DNA of 64,000 bases from Nocardioides ochotonae. Lineage in GTDB: Bacteria; Actinomycetota; Actinomycetes; Propionibacteriales; Nocardioidaceae. The notes under the pieces are model-generated. The model saw only the letters and a list, made by a program, of their open reading frames with translations, was not told the DNA's origin and did not search any database. Of the stretch, positions 41,589 through 49,095 are shown in pieces; the first letter of the stretch is position 1; each line of letters opens with the position of its first letter. The DNA lies in contig NZ_CP061769.1 of NCBI RefSeq assembly GCF_011420305.2, positions 310,001-374,000 of the forward strand. The letters run 5' to 3'. Both the position numbers and the translations under genes were made by a program.

Positions 41589-42194
41589 TCAGGGCAGCAG
41601 GCGCCGGGTGGCGTCCTCGAGGACGTCGCCCGCCTCGCCGGCGTCGCGACCGGCCGCGACGCCGGTCATCGCCCCGAGGAAGAGCATCGAGAGGATCCGC
41701 GACGCGGACTCGATGGCCTCCTCGTCGTGTCCGGCGGTGTCGCCCGCTCGCAGGGTGGTGCCGATCCAGGCGGCCTTCTCGGGCCCGAAGCCGGCCTGCC
41801 CGTCGATCGCGAGCAGGGTCGGTGCGCTGGCGACCCAGGCGCGGTAGAGCGCCTGGTAGAGCAGCGGCTTCGCGGCCGCCTCGCGCAGGATCCGGCGGAA
41901 CACCACGGTCAGCCGGTCGGCGGGGCTGCGCCCGGCGGGGGTCCGCTCGCGCACGTCGGCGGTCGAGCGCGCGCCGAGGGCGAGCAGCGCCTCGGTCAGC
42001 AGCTCGTCCTTGGAGCTCACGTGCTGGTACGCCGTCGGCACCGACACCCCGGCGTGCGCGGCGACCGGGCGGATGCCGACCGCGTCGTACCCGCCCTCGG
42101 TGGCGAGCTCGATCGCGGCCTGGATGAGGCGCTCCCGGGTCGCGGCGCGCGCGGGGGAGAGCACACGCCGCACGACCTGTCCCTGCTGCTCCAT
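41589..42194 (-). CDS. TetR-family regulator of the FadE26/27-like pair
   Basis: A 201-residue TetR protein. ATRERLIQAAIELATEGGYDAVGIRPVAAHAGVSVPTAYQHVSSKDELL holds the HTH (about residues 37-60). The ligand domain has RAWVASAPTLLAIDGQAGFGP and C-terminal ILSMLFLGAMTGVAAGRD. It diverges from acyl-CoA dehydrogenase genes over an inverted repeat that overlaps their -35 element, so it is likely their repressor with an acyl-CoA inducer. TACACT lies 7 nt before its ATG, indicating leaderless expression. Confidence 0.85.
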   Translation of the reverse strand: MEQQGQVVRRVLSPARAATRERLIQAAIELATEGGYDAVGIRPVAAHAGVSVPTAYQHVSSKDELLTEALLALGARSTADVRERTPAGRSPADRLTVVFRRILREAAAKPLLYQALYRAWVASAPTLLAIDGQAGFGPEKAAWIGTTLRAGDTAGHDEEAIESASRILSMLFLGAMTGVAAGRDAGEAGDVLEDATRRLLP

Positions 42195-42201
42195 GTCCGG
42201 G

Positions 42202-42279
42202 AGTGTAGGGGGAGATCAGACGGGTGTCATCCTGCTGGATAGACGGATGGTTGACACATGTCTATCGGACCGTCAGGAT
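42202..42279. promoter_or_regulatory. Divergent promoters and TetR operator candidate
   Basis: Plus strand: TTGACA (42251-42256), 17-bp spacer, CAGGAT (42274-42279). Minus strand: ATGACA (revcomp of 42225-42230), 17-bp spacer, TACACT (revcomp of 42202-42207). GATAGAC (42238-42244) and GTCTATC (42260-42266) form a perfect 7-bp inverted repeat flanking the plus -35 box, well placed for repression of the acyl-CoA dehydrogenases. Confidence 0.65.
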
Positions 42280-42315
42280 CAGCTGACCGAGCCACCCGAC
42301 CCCAGGAGGAGTCCC

Positions 42316-43482
42316 ATGGACCTGCGCGAGACCCCGGCGCAGACCGAGCTGCGCCGCGAGCTGCGGGCGTACTTCGCCCAGCTGCTCCCCGCCGACGAGC
42401 GCCGCGAGGTCGGCGAGGCCGGCGCCGGTGGCCCCCGCTTCCGTGAGGTGGTCCGGATGCTCGGCCGCGACGGCTGGCTGGGCGTCGGCTGGCCCACGGA
42501 GTACGGCGGGCGCGGCCTGGGTGCCGAGGAGCAGTTCATCTTCTACGACGAGGTGCAGCGCGCCGGCGTGCCGTTCCCCCTGGTCACGATCAACACCGTC
42601 GGGCCGACGCTGATGGCGTTCGGCACCGAGGAGCAGAAGGCGAAGTACCTGCCCGGCATGCTCACCGGCGACATCGTCTTCGCGATCGGCTACACCGAGC
42701 CCGAGGCCGGCACCGACCTCGCCTCGGTGCGCACCCGCGCGGTGCGCGACGACGCCAGCGGCGAGTGGGTCGTCGACGGACAGAAGATCTTCACCACCGG
42801 CGGCAACACCGCCGACTACGTGTGGCTGGCCTGCCGCACCGACCCCGAGGCGCCCAAGCACCGCGGCATCTCGATCCTGATCACGCCGTGCGACGACCCG
42901 GGCTACACCTGGAGCCCGATCCGCGCGGTGGGCGGGATGAGCGTCACCGCGACGTACTACTCCGGCATCCGGGTCTCCGACGCCGAGCTCGTCGGCGAGG
43001 TCAACGGCGGCTGGAAGCTGATCACCGCCCAGCTCAACCACGAGCGGGTGGCGCTGGCCGCGCTCGGCGGCCGGATGATCCAGCTGTGGGAGGACGTCTG
43101 GGACTGGGCGCAGGACAACGGTGTCAGCGAGGTGCCGTGGGTGCGCGCGGAGATGGCGCGCACCTGGGCCCGGCTCGAGGCGATGCGCCTGATGAACTGG
43201 CGGATGACCGCCGCGGTCGGGGACGGCACCCTCAGCGGCGCCACCGCCGGCGCGGCCAAGGCCTACGGCACCGAGACCCACATCGACGTCCAGCGCACCC
43301 TGAGCCAGGTGCTCGGCGCGGCCGGCCGGGTCCGCCCCGGGCAGCCCGCCGCGGTGCTCTCCGGGCAGGTCGAGCAGCTCTCGCGCCAGGGCATCGTGAA
43401 CACCTTCGGCGGAGGGGTCAACGAGGTGCTGCGCGACATGGTCGCCATGCAGGGCCTCGGCATGCCCCGCGCGAAGCGCTGA
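42316..43482 (+). CDS. Acyl-CoA dehydrogenase, FadE26 (ChsE4)-like subunit
   Basis: A 388-residue acyl-CoA dehydrogenase. AQTELRRELRAYFAQLLP, GRDGWLGVGWPTEYGGRGLG, FAIGYTEPEAGTDLASVRT, GQKIFTTGGNTADYVWLACRT and TFGGGVNEVLRDMVAMQGLGMPR track M. tuberculosis FadE26 closely. In that system FadE26 and FadE27 form a heterotetramer that dehydrogenates C26 sterol acyl-CoA side chains. AGGAGGA precedes the ATG. The next gene is the FadE27-like partner, 26 bp on. Confidence 0.87.
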   Translation: MDLRETPAQTELRRELRAYFAQLLPADERREVGEAGAGGPRFREVVRMLGRDGWLGVGWPTEYGGRGLGAEEQFIFYDEVQRAGVPFPLVTINTVGPTLMAFGTEEQKAKYLPGMLTGDIVFAIGYTEPEAGTDLASVRTRAVRDDASGEWVVDGQKIFTTGGNTADYVWLACRTDPEAPKHRGISILITPCDDPGYTWSPIRAVGGMSVTATYYSGIRVSDAELVGEVNGGWKLITAQLNHERVALAALGGRMIQLWEDVWDWAQDNGVSEVPWVRAEMARTWARLEAMRLMNWRMTAAVGDGTLSGATAGAAKAYGTETHIDVQRTLSQVLGAAGRVRPGQPAAVLSGQVEQLSRQGIVNTFGGGVNEVLRDMVAMQGLGMPRAKR

Positions 43483-43508
43483 GACCCGGACCAGGACAGG
43501 AGACAGAC

Positions 43509-44636
43509 ATGGACTTCAACCTCGACGAGGACCTGGCCACCGTGGCCGAGCTGGCGAGCACCGTGTTCGCCGGCAAGGCGAGCACGGACCGCGTCCGCGA
43601 GATCGAGACCACCGAGACGCGCATCGATGAGGAGCTGTGGGGCTCGCTGGCCGAGACCGGCCTGCTCGGCATCGCGCTCCCCGAGGAGCTCGGCGGCGCG
43701 GGCATGGGCCCGTGGGCGCTCGCGCTGCTGCTCGAGGAGCAGGGCCGCACCGTCGCCCCGGTCCCGCTGTGGGCGGCCGGCGTGGCCCAGCTCGCGATCG
43801 CCGAGCACGGCACCGACGAGCAGCGCGCCCGGCTGCTGCCCGGCACCTGCGACGGCAGCACCCGCCTGACCCTCGCCCTCGAGGAGTACGTCGGGGAGCC
43901 GGACGCGCCGCAGTGCGCGGCCACCCGCGACGACGACGGCACCTGGCGCCTCACCGGCACCAAGGCGGTCGTGCCGAGCGTGCAGGGAGCGGCCGCGGTG
44001 CTGGTCTCCGCGACCACGCCCGACGGGGCTGGGCTGTTCCTGGTCCCGCTCGACGGGGCCGGCGTCAAGACCGAGCTGTCCGCGGTCACCTCCCACGACC
44101 TCGCCGCGGAGCTGCGCCTCGACGGCCAGGTCGCCGAGCCCGTCGGCACCCCGGGCGGGAACGCCCTCGCCGACGTGCTGCGCCTGTCCCGGGTCGCGCT
44201 CGCGGCCGTCCAGCTCGGCGTGGCCCAGGGGGCGATGCACCTCGCGGCGTCGTACCTCTCCGAGCGTGAGCAGTTCGGCCGCCCGCTGGGCACCTTCCAG
44301 GCGGTGCAGCACCAGCTGGCCGACTGCTGGATCGACGTCGACGCGATGCGCGTGACGCTGTGGCAGGCGCTCTCGGACCTGGGTGACCTGGCCGAGGCTG
44401 GCGACGACCCGGCGGTGCGCGCCGCGGCCGACCGCTCCGCGATGGTCGCCACCTGGTGGCGCACCCAGGCCGGGCTCGACGTGGTGCACCGCGTGCAGCA
44501 CCTGCACGGCGGCATCGGCGTGGACGTGGACTACCCCGTCCACCGGTTCTTCCTGTGGGGCAAGCAGCTCTCGACCACGCTCGGCGGCGCGGGCGCGGCC
44601 CTCGCCGACCTGGGCGCGCTGCTGCCCACGCGCTGA
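43509..44636 (+). CDS. Acyl-CoA dehydrogenase, FadE27 (ChsE5)-like subunit
   Basis: A 375-residue acyl-CoA dehydrogenase with a degenerate middle domain. LYLSEREQFGRPLGTF-type C-terminal helices and HLHGGIGVDVDYPVHRFFLWGKQLSTTLGGAG match the FadE27 pattern. In alpha2beta2 sterol dehydrogenases one subunit supplies catalytic Glu and the other complements the FAD site; which is which cannot be read here. AGGAGACAG precedes the ATG. The pair may oxidise a sterol or other branched side chain, under the adjacent TetR rather than KstR2. Confidence 0.85.
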   Translation: MDFNLDEDLATVAELASTVFAGKASTDRVREIETTETRIDEELWGSLAETGLLGIALPEELGGAGMGPWALALLLEEQGRTVAPVPLWAAGVAQLAIAEHGTDEQRARLLPGTCDGSTRLTLALEEYVGEPDAPQCAATRDDDGTWRLTGTKAVVPSVQGAAAVLVSATTPDGAGLFLVPLDGAGVKTELSAVTSHDLAAELRLDGQVAEPVGTPGGNALADVLRLSRVALAAVQLGVAQGAMHLAASYLSEREQFGRPLGTFQAVQHQLADCWIDVDAMRVTLWQALSDLGDLAEAGDDPAVRAAADRSAMVATWWRTQAGLDVVHRVQHLHGGIGVDVDYPVHRFFLWGKQLSTTLGGAGAALADLGALLPTR

Positions 44637-44645
44637 GCCAGGTCC

Positions 44646-44678
44646 CGGCCCCGTCGTCCCGTGCGGACGGCGGGGCCG
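44646..44678. terminator. Bidirectional terminator between FadE27-like gene and ilvA
   Basis: CGGCCCCG and CGGGGCCG form the base of a stem continued by GTCC/GGAC, in the 78-bp gap between convergent genes. Confidence 0.75.
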
Positions 44679-44714
44679 CTTCCGTTTGCGCACACCCCGC
44701 CGATCGCGGCGGTG

Positions 44715-45983
44715 CTACTGCACGAAGCGGAAGAGCGGGCTGTCGGCGTCGACGGTCTCGAAGCGGATCGGGGAGCGCTCCATGCGCGCCAGCAGGCCGG
44801 CGAGGTCGGCGGCGTGCTGGAGCTCGATGCCGACGAGCGCGGGCCCGGTCTCGCGGTTGGAGCGCTTGACGTACTCGAAGAGCGTGATGTCGTCGTCGGG
44901 GCCGAGCACCTCGTCGAGGAAGCGCCGCAGCGCACCGGGCTCCTGGGGGAACTCGACCAGGAAGTAGTGCTTGAGGCCTTCGTAGACCAGCGCGCGCTCG
45001 ACGACCTCGGCGTAGCGCGACACGTCGTTGTTGCCGCCCGAGACGATCACCACGACCGTGGAGGCGGGCTCGAGGTGCACGCCGCCGTCGGCCTCGGAGA
45101 GGCGCAGGGTGGCCGAGGCGAGCGCGCCGGCGGGCTCCGCGATGATCCCGTCGGACTGGTAGAGGTCGAGCATCTCGACGGCCACCAGCCCCTCGGGCAC
45201 CGCGACCAGCTCCGGCTTGACCTGCTGGACGACCTCGAAGGTCCAGTCGCCGGACCGGCGTACGGCGGCGCCGTCGACGAACCCGTCGAGACCTGCGGCG
45301 TCGAGCTCGACCGGCTCGCCGGCCGCGAGGGCGGCGGCCATGCACGCGGCGGCGGCCGGCTCGGCGCCGATGACGCGGACGCCGGGCGCCCGGTCGGCGA
45401 GGTAGGTGACCATGCCGGCCAGCAGCCCGCCGCCGCCGACCGGGACGACCACCGCGTCCGGCTCGCGGCCGAGCTGCTCGAGGACCTCGCGGGCGACGGT
45501 GCCCTGTCCGGCGATCGTGCGCGGGTCGTCGAAGGCGGGGACCGGGGTGGCCCCGGTCGCCTCGGCGTACGCCGCGCTGGCGGCGGCTGCGTCGTCGTAG
45601 CTGTCGCCGACGATCACGATCTCGACGTAGCGGCCGCCGAGGACCTTGATCCGCTCGCGCTTCTGGCGCGGCGTGGTGCGGGGCAGGTGCACCCGAGCCT
45701 GCACGCCGGCGCGCGCGCACGCGAGCGCGACGCCCTGGGCGTGGTTGCCGGCGCTGGCGCAGGTGACGCCACGGGCGCGCGCCTCGTCGGAGAGCTGTTC
45801 GATGAGGTTGTAGGCGCCACGCAGCTTGTAGGAGCGGACCGGTTGGAGGTCCTCGCGCTTGAGCCAGACCTCGAGGCCGAGCAGCGAGGACAGTCGGGCG
45901 CTGTGCTGGAGCGGGGTGCGGGTGACCACGCCGGCGATGCGGGCCGCGGCGTGGTCGACGTCGGAGGAGGTGGGCAGATCCAC
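44715..45983 (-). CDS. ilvA: Threonine ammonia-lyase (biosynthetic threonine deaminase)
   Basis: A 422-residue PLP enzyme. The Schiff-base Lys53 is in RSYKLRGAYN, SAGNHAQGVALAC is the phosphate-adjacent loop, and VPVGGGGLLAGM the PLP phosphate-binding glycines. A C-terminal ACT-like regulatory domain follows (about residues 335-422, HYFLVEFPQEPGALRRFLD). It converts threonine to 2-oxobutyrate for isoleucine synthesis and is probably feedback-controlled by isoleucine. The start is GTG with no ribosome site; GAGGCT lies 6 nt upstream, near the leaderless pattern. Confidence 0.92.
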   Translation of the reverse strand: MDLPTSSDVDHAAARIAGVVTRTPLQHSARLSSLLGLEVWLKREDLQPVRSYKLRGAYNLIEQLSDEARARGVTCASAGNHAQGVALACARAGVQARVHLPRTTPRQKRERIKVLGGRYVEIVIVGDSYDDAAAASAAYAEATGATPVPAFDDPRTIAGQGTVAREVLEQLGREPDAVVVPVGGGGLLAGMVTYLADRAPGVRVIGAEPAAAACMAAALAAGEPVELDAAGLDGFVDGAAVRRSGDWTFEVVQQVKPELVAVPEGLVAVEMLDLYQSDGIIAEPAGALASATLRLSEADGGVHLEPASTVVVIVSGGNNDVSRYAEVVERALVYEGLKHYFLVEFPQEPGALRRFLDEVLGPDDDITLFEYVKRSNRETGPALVGIELQHAADLAGLLARMERSPIRFETVDADSPLFRFVQ

Positions 45984-46045
45984 GCCCCCAGCCTCTCACC
46001 CGGCACCGTTGACACAGGCAGGCGGTGCTGACTGACTGAGCGCCC

Positions 46046-47125
46046 ATGAGCCACCAGAGCAGCCTCCGCGTCGTGCAGTGGGCCACCGGCGGCGTCGGCC
46101 GCGCCGCGATCCAGGGGGTGCTGGCCCACCCCGAGCTGGAGCTCGCCGGGGCGTGGGTGCACAGCCCGGACAAGGCCGGACGCGACGTCGGCGAGCTCGC
46201 CGGCCTCGAGCCGGTCGGGGTGCACGCGGTCACCAGCCTGGCGGAGGTGGTGGCGCTGGGCGCCGACTGCGTCGTCTACGCCCCGCTGGTGCCCGACGAG
46301 GAGGAGGTGGCGGCGCTGCTGCGCTCGGGCGCGAACGTCGTCACCCCGGTCGGCTGGATCTTCCCCGACCCCGCCCGCACCGCGGCGCTGCGCGAGGCGT
46401 GCCTCGAGGGCGGCAGCACGCTGCACGGCACCGGCATCCACCCCGGCGGCATCACCGAGCGGTTCCCGCTGATGGTCTCCGCGGTCACCGGCTCGGTCAC
46501 CCACGTGCGCGCGGAGGAGTTCAGCGACATCCGCACCTACGACGCCCCCGACGTGGTCCGCCACGTGATGGGGTTCGGCGGCACCGTCGAGGAGGCCGAG
46601 GCGAGCCCGATGGCGCGGCTGCTCGGCGGCGGCTTCAAGGCGTCGGTGCGGATGGTGGTGGCCGAGCTCGGCTTCCGCGCCGAGGAGGTCCGCACCACCG
46701 CGGAGAACGCCGTGGCCACCGCGCCGATCGACAGCCCGATCGGTGTGATCGAGCCCGGCCGGGTGGCCGGGCGACGGTTCCGCTGGGACGCGCTCGTCGA
46801 CGGCGAGCCGGTGGTCACCGCCGCGGTGAACTGGCTGATGGGGGAGGAGCACCTGGCCGGGACCGACGGGCGGCCCTGGACCTTCGGTGCGGACGGCGAG
46901 CGCTTCGAGATCGAGGTGACCGGCGACCCGACGGTGCGCCTGACCCTGCACGGCCTCCAGCCCGAGTCGGTGGCCGCCGGCCTGGTGCGCAACCCCGGGA
47001 TCGTGTCGACAGCCAACCACTGCGTGAGCGCGATCCCCTACGTCTGCGCCGCCGAGCCGGGCATCCGCACCTACCTCGACCTGCCGCTGATCGCCGGCCG
47101 GGCGGCGCCGCACCTGGCCCGCTGA
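46046..47125 (+). CDS. NAD(P)-binding dihydrodipicolinate-reductase-like protein
   Basis: A 359-residue two-domain dehydrogenase. VVQWATGGVGRAAIQGVLAHPELELAGAWVHSPDKAG is the Rossmann start, LVPDEEEVAALLRSGANVVTPVGW the second half of the fold, and GTGIHPGGITERFPLM begins the catalytic domain. This actinobacterial family (2,4-diaminopentanoate dehydrogenase / DapB-like) is expanded in mycobacteria and largely uncharacterised. It is not the lysine-pathway DapB. Its 3' end overlaps the convergent methyltransferase gene by 55 bp. Confidence 0.75.
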   Translation: MSHQSSLRVVQWATGGVGRAAIQGVLAHPELELAGAWVHSPDKAGRDVGELAGLEPVGVHAVTSLAEVVALGADCVVYAPLVPDEEEVAALLRSGANVVTPVGWIFPDPARTAALREACLEGGSTLHGTGIHPGGITERFPLMVSAVTGSVTHVRAEEFSDIRTYDAPDVVRHVMGFGGTVEEAEASPMARLLGGGFKASVRMVVAELGFRAEEVRTTAENAVATAPIDSPIGVIEPGRVAGRRFRWDALVDGEPVVTAAVNWLMGEEHLAGTDGRPWTFGADGERFEIEVTGDPTVRLTLHGLQPESVAAGLVRNPGIVSTANHCVSAIPYVCAAEPGIRTYLDLPLIAGRAAPHLAR

Positions 47126-47865
47126 CCCTCGGCGACCGTCGCGCCGAGCTCCTCGTCCTCGTGCAGCCGCACCGCGAGGCCCGCCGCCGCGAGCAGGCCG
47201 ACGGTGCGCGTCGACTGGGAGGCGCTGGTCTCGAGCAGCAGCCGGCCACCGGGAGCCAGCCAGTCCGGGGCACCCGCCGCGACCCGGCGGTGCAGGTCCA
47301 GCCCGTCGGCGCCGCCGTCGAGGGCGGTCCGCGGCTCGTGCAGCCGCGCCTCCGGTGGCATCAGGTCGATCTCGTCGCTCGGCACGTACGGCGCGTTGAC
47401 CGCCAGCAGGTCGACGCGGCCGCGCAGGTCGTCGGGCAGGGCGGCGTACAGGTCCCCGGCGTGCACCCGCTCCGGGGACAGGTTGCGCCGGGCGCAGGTC
47501 ACCGCGACCGGGTCGATGTCGGCGGCGTGCACCACCGCACCGGGCACTCGGTGCGCGATCGCCGCGCCGAGCGCCCCCGAGCCGCAGCACAAATCCACCA
47601 CCACCGCGCCGTCCGGCAGGCCCGTGGCCCCGAGCCGCGCGACGTACGCCGTGCGCCGGCGCGGCACGAACACCCCCGGGTCGATCGCGACGCGCACCCC
47701 GTCGAGCTCGGCCCAGCCGACGACGACCTCCAGCGGACGCCCGGCCAGCCGCTCGGCGAGCAGCCGCTCCAGTGCGCGCGGGTCACCCCCGGCGGCCTCC
47801 CGCAGGACGGCCGCCTCCTGCTCGGCGTACACGCAGCCGGCGGCGCGGAGCCTCTCCACCAGCAC
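47071..47865 (-). CDS. HemK/PrmC-like N5-glutamine methyltransferase family protein
   Basis: A 264-residue class I SAM methyltransferase. VFVPRRRTAYV, VVVDLCCGSGALGAAIA (motif I) and VDLLAVNAPYVPSDEI appear in order. The catalytic NPPY of PrmC is NAPY here. A short N-terminal helical region precedes the fold, as in PrmC. It may methylate release-factor glutamine or another amide. The GTG start has TAACGT 6 nt upstream and no ribosome site, so it looks leaderless. The last 18 codons overlap the neighbouring gene. Confidence 0.8.
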   Translation of the reverse strand: MLVERLRAAGCVYAEQEAAVLREAAGGDPRALERLLAERLAGRPLEVVVGWAELDGVRVAIDPGVFVPRRRTAYVARLGATGLPDGAVVVDLCCGSGALGAAIAHRVPGAVVHAADIDPVAVTCARRNLSPERVHAGDLYAALPDDLRGRVDLLAVNAPYVPSDEIDLMPPEARLHEPRTALDGGADGLDLHRRVAAGAPDWLAPGGRLLLETSASQSTRTVGLLAAAGLAVRLHEDEELGATVAEGQRARCGAARPAISGRSR

Positions 47866-47889
47866 TAGAACACGTTATCGTTCACGATC
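47866..47889. promoter_or_regulatory. Back-to-back promoters with a KstR-like site
   Basis: TAACGT on the minus strand (47877-47872) and TATCGT on the plus strand (47876-47881) are the two -10 boxes, sharing 2 bp. TAGAACACGTTATC (47866-47879) covers both and matches the KstR consensus TnnAACnnGTTnnA except the last base. CACGATCGTG (47883-47892) is a further 10-bp palindrome over the plus start codon. Confidence 0.5.
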
Positions 47890-49095
47890 GTGAGTGCTCC
47901 CGACGTCTTCGCGCCGGCCACCCTGGGGCCGGTCACCCTCCGCAACCGTACGGTCAAGGCGGCCACCTTCGAGGGCCGTTCGCCGCACGGCCAGGTCACC
48001 GACGAGCTGATCGACTACCACCTCGCCCCGGCCCGCGGCGGGATCGGGCTGACCACCGTCGCCTACCTCGCGGTGGCCCCCGAGGGCCGCACCCACCACG
48101 AGCAGATCGTGGTCGGCCCCGACACGCTGGCCGGCCTGAGCCGGCTCACGGACGCCGTCCACGAGACCGGCGCGGCGATCGCCGGGCAGGTCGGGCACGC
48201 GGGACCGGTGGCCAACGGGCGCTCCAACCGGGTGCACGCGATCGCGGCCAGCGCGATGCCCAGCCCGCTGTCGATGCAGCTGGTGCGGGCAGCGAGCGAG
48301 GCCGACCTGACCCGTGTCACCGGGGCCTACGTCACCGCCGCCCGGACGCTGGTGCGGGCCGGGTTCGACGTGCTCGAGCTGCACATGGCGCACAGCTACC
48401 TGATCTCCTCCTTCCTCGCACCCGGGCTGAACCGGCGCAAGGACCGCTGGGGCGGCAGCCTGGAGAACCGTGCCCGGCTGGCCCGCCAGGTCGCCCGCGC
48501 CGTGCGCGAGGAGGTCGGCGACGAGGTCGCGGTGACCGCCAAGCTGAGCCTCGGCGACGGCTTCCGCGGCGGGGTGACCACCGACATCGGGCTGGAGGTC
48601 GCCCGGCTGCTGGAGTCCGACGGCACCCTGGACGCGATGCAGCTCAGCGGCGGCAGCTCGCTGATGAACCCGATGTACCTGTTCCGCGGCGACGTCCCGC
48701 TCAAGGAGTTCGCCGCCTCGATGCCGCTGCCGGTGCGCCTCGGCATGCGGACCCCGGTGGGGCGCTCGTTCCTGAAGTCGATCCCGTTCGAGGAGGCCTA
48801 CTTCCTGGACAAGGCGCTGCGCTTCCGCGAGGCGCTGTCGACCCCGCTGATGCTGCTGGGCGGGATCAACCGGCGCGACACCATGCAGCGGGCGATGGAG
48901 CTGGGCTTCGAGTACGTCGCGATGGGCCGCGCCGTGCTGCGCGAGCCCGACCTGGTCGACCGGCTGCGGCGCGAGGAGGTCGCGCAGGGGGCCTGCATCC
49001 ACTGCAACCTCTGCATGCCCACGATCTACGCCGCCGGCGGCACCCACTGCCCGGTGCGCAGCCCCGGTGGTGTCGGCCTCACAGCTGCTTCTTGA
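47890..49095 (+). CDS. Old-yellow-enzyme-family NADH:flavin oxidoreductase
   Basis: A 401-residue FMN TIM-barrel protein of the OYE/2,4-dienoyl-CoA-reductase-like group. LRNRTVKAATFEGRSPHGQVTDELIDYH is the FMN-binding start, HMAHSYLISSFLAPGLNRRKDRWGGSLENRARL the signature, and GGINRRDTMQRAMELGFEYVAMGRAVLREPD the phosphate loop. CIHCNLCMPTIY retains cysteines that bind an iron-sulfur cluster in dienoyl-CoA reductases, but the C-terminal flavodoxin-like domains are absent. It may reduce an enone, perhaps of steroid origin given the KstR-like site. It overlaps the convergent gene by 17 bp. Confidence 0.82.
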   Translation: MSAPDVFAPATLGPVTLRNRTVKAATFEGRSPHGQVTDELIDYHLAPARGGIGLTTVAYLAVAPEGRTHHEQIVVGPDTLAGLSRLTDAVHETGAAIAGQVGHAGPVANGRSNRVHAIAASAMPSPLSMQLVRAASEADLTRVTGAYVTAARTLVRAGFDVLELHMAHSYLISSFLAPGLNRRKDRWGGSLENRARLARQVARAVREEVGDEVAVTAKLSLGDGFRGGVTTDIGLEVARLLESDGTLDAMQLSGGSSLMNPMYLFRGDVPLKEFAASMPLPVRLGMRTPVGRSFLKSIPFEEAYFLDKALRFREALSTPLMLLGGINRRDTMQRAMELGFEYVAMGRAVLREPDLVDRLRREEVAQGACIHCNLCMPTIYAAGGTHCPVRSPGGVGLTAAS

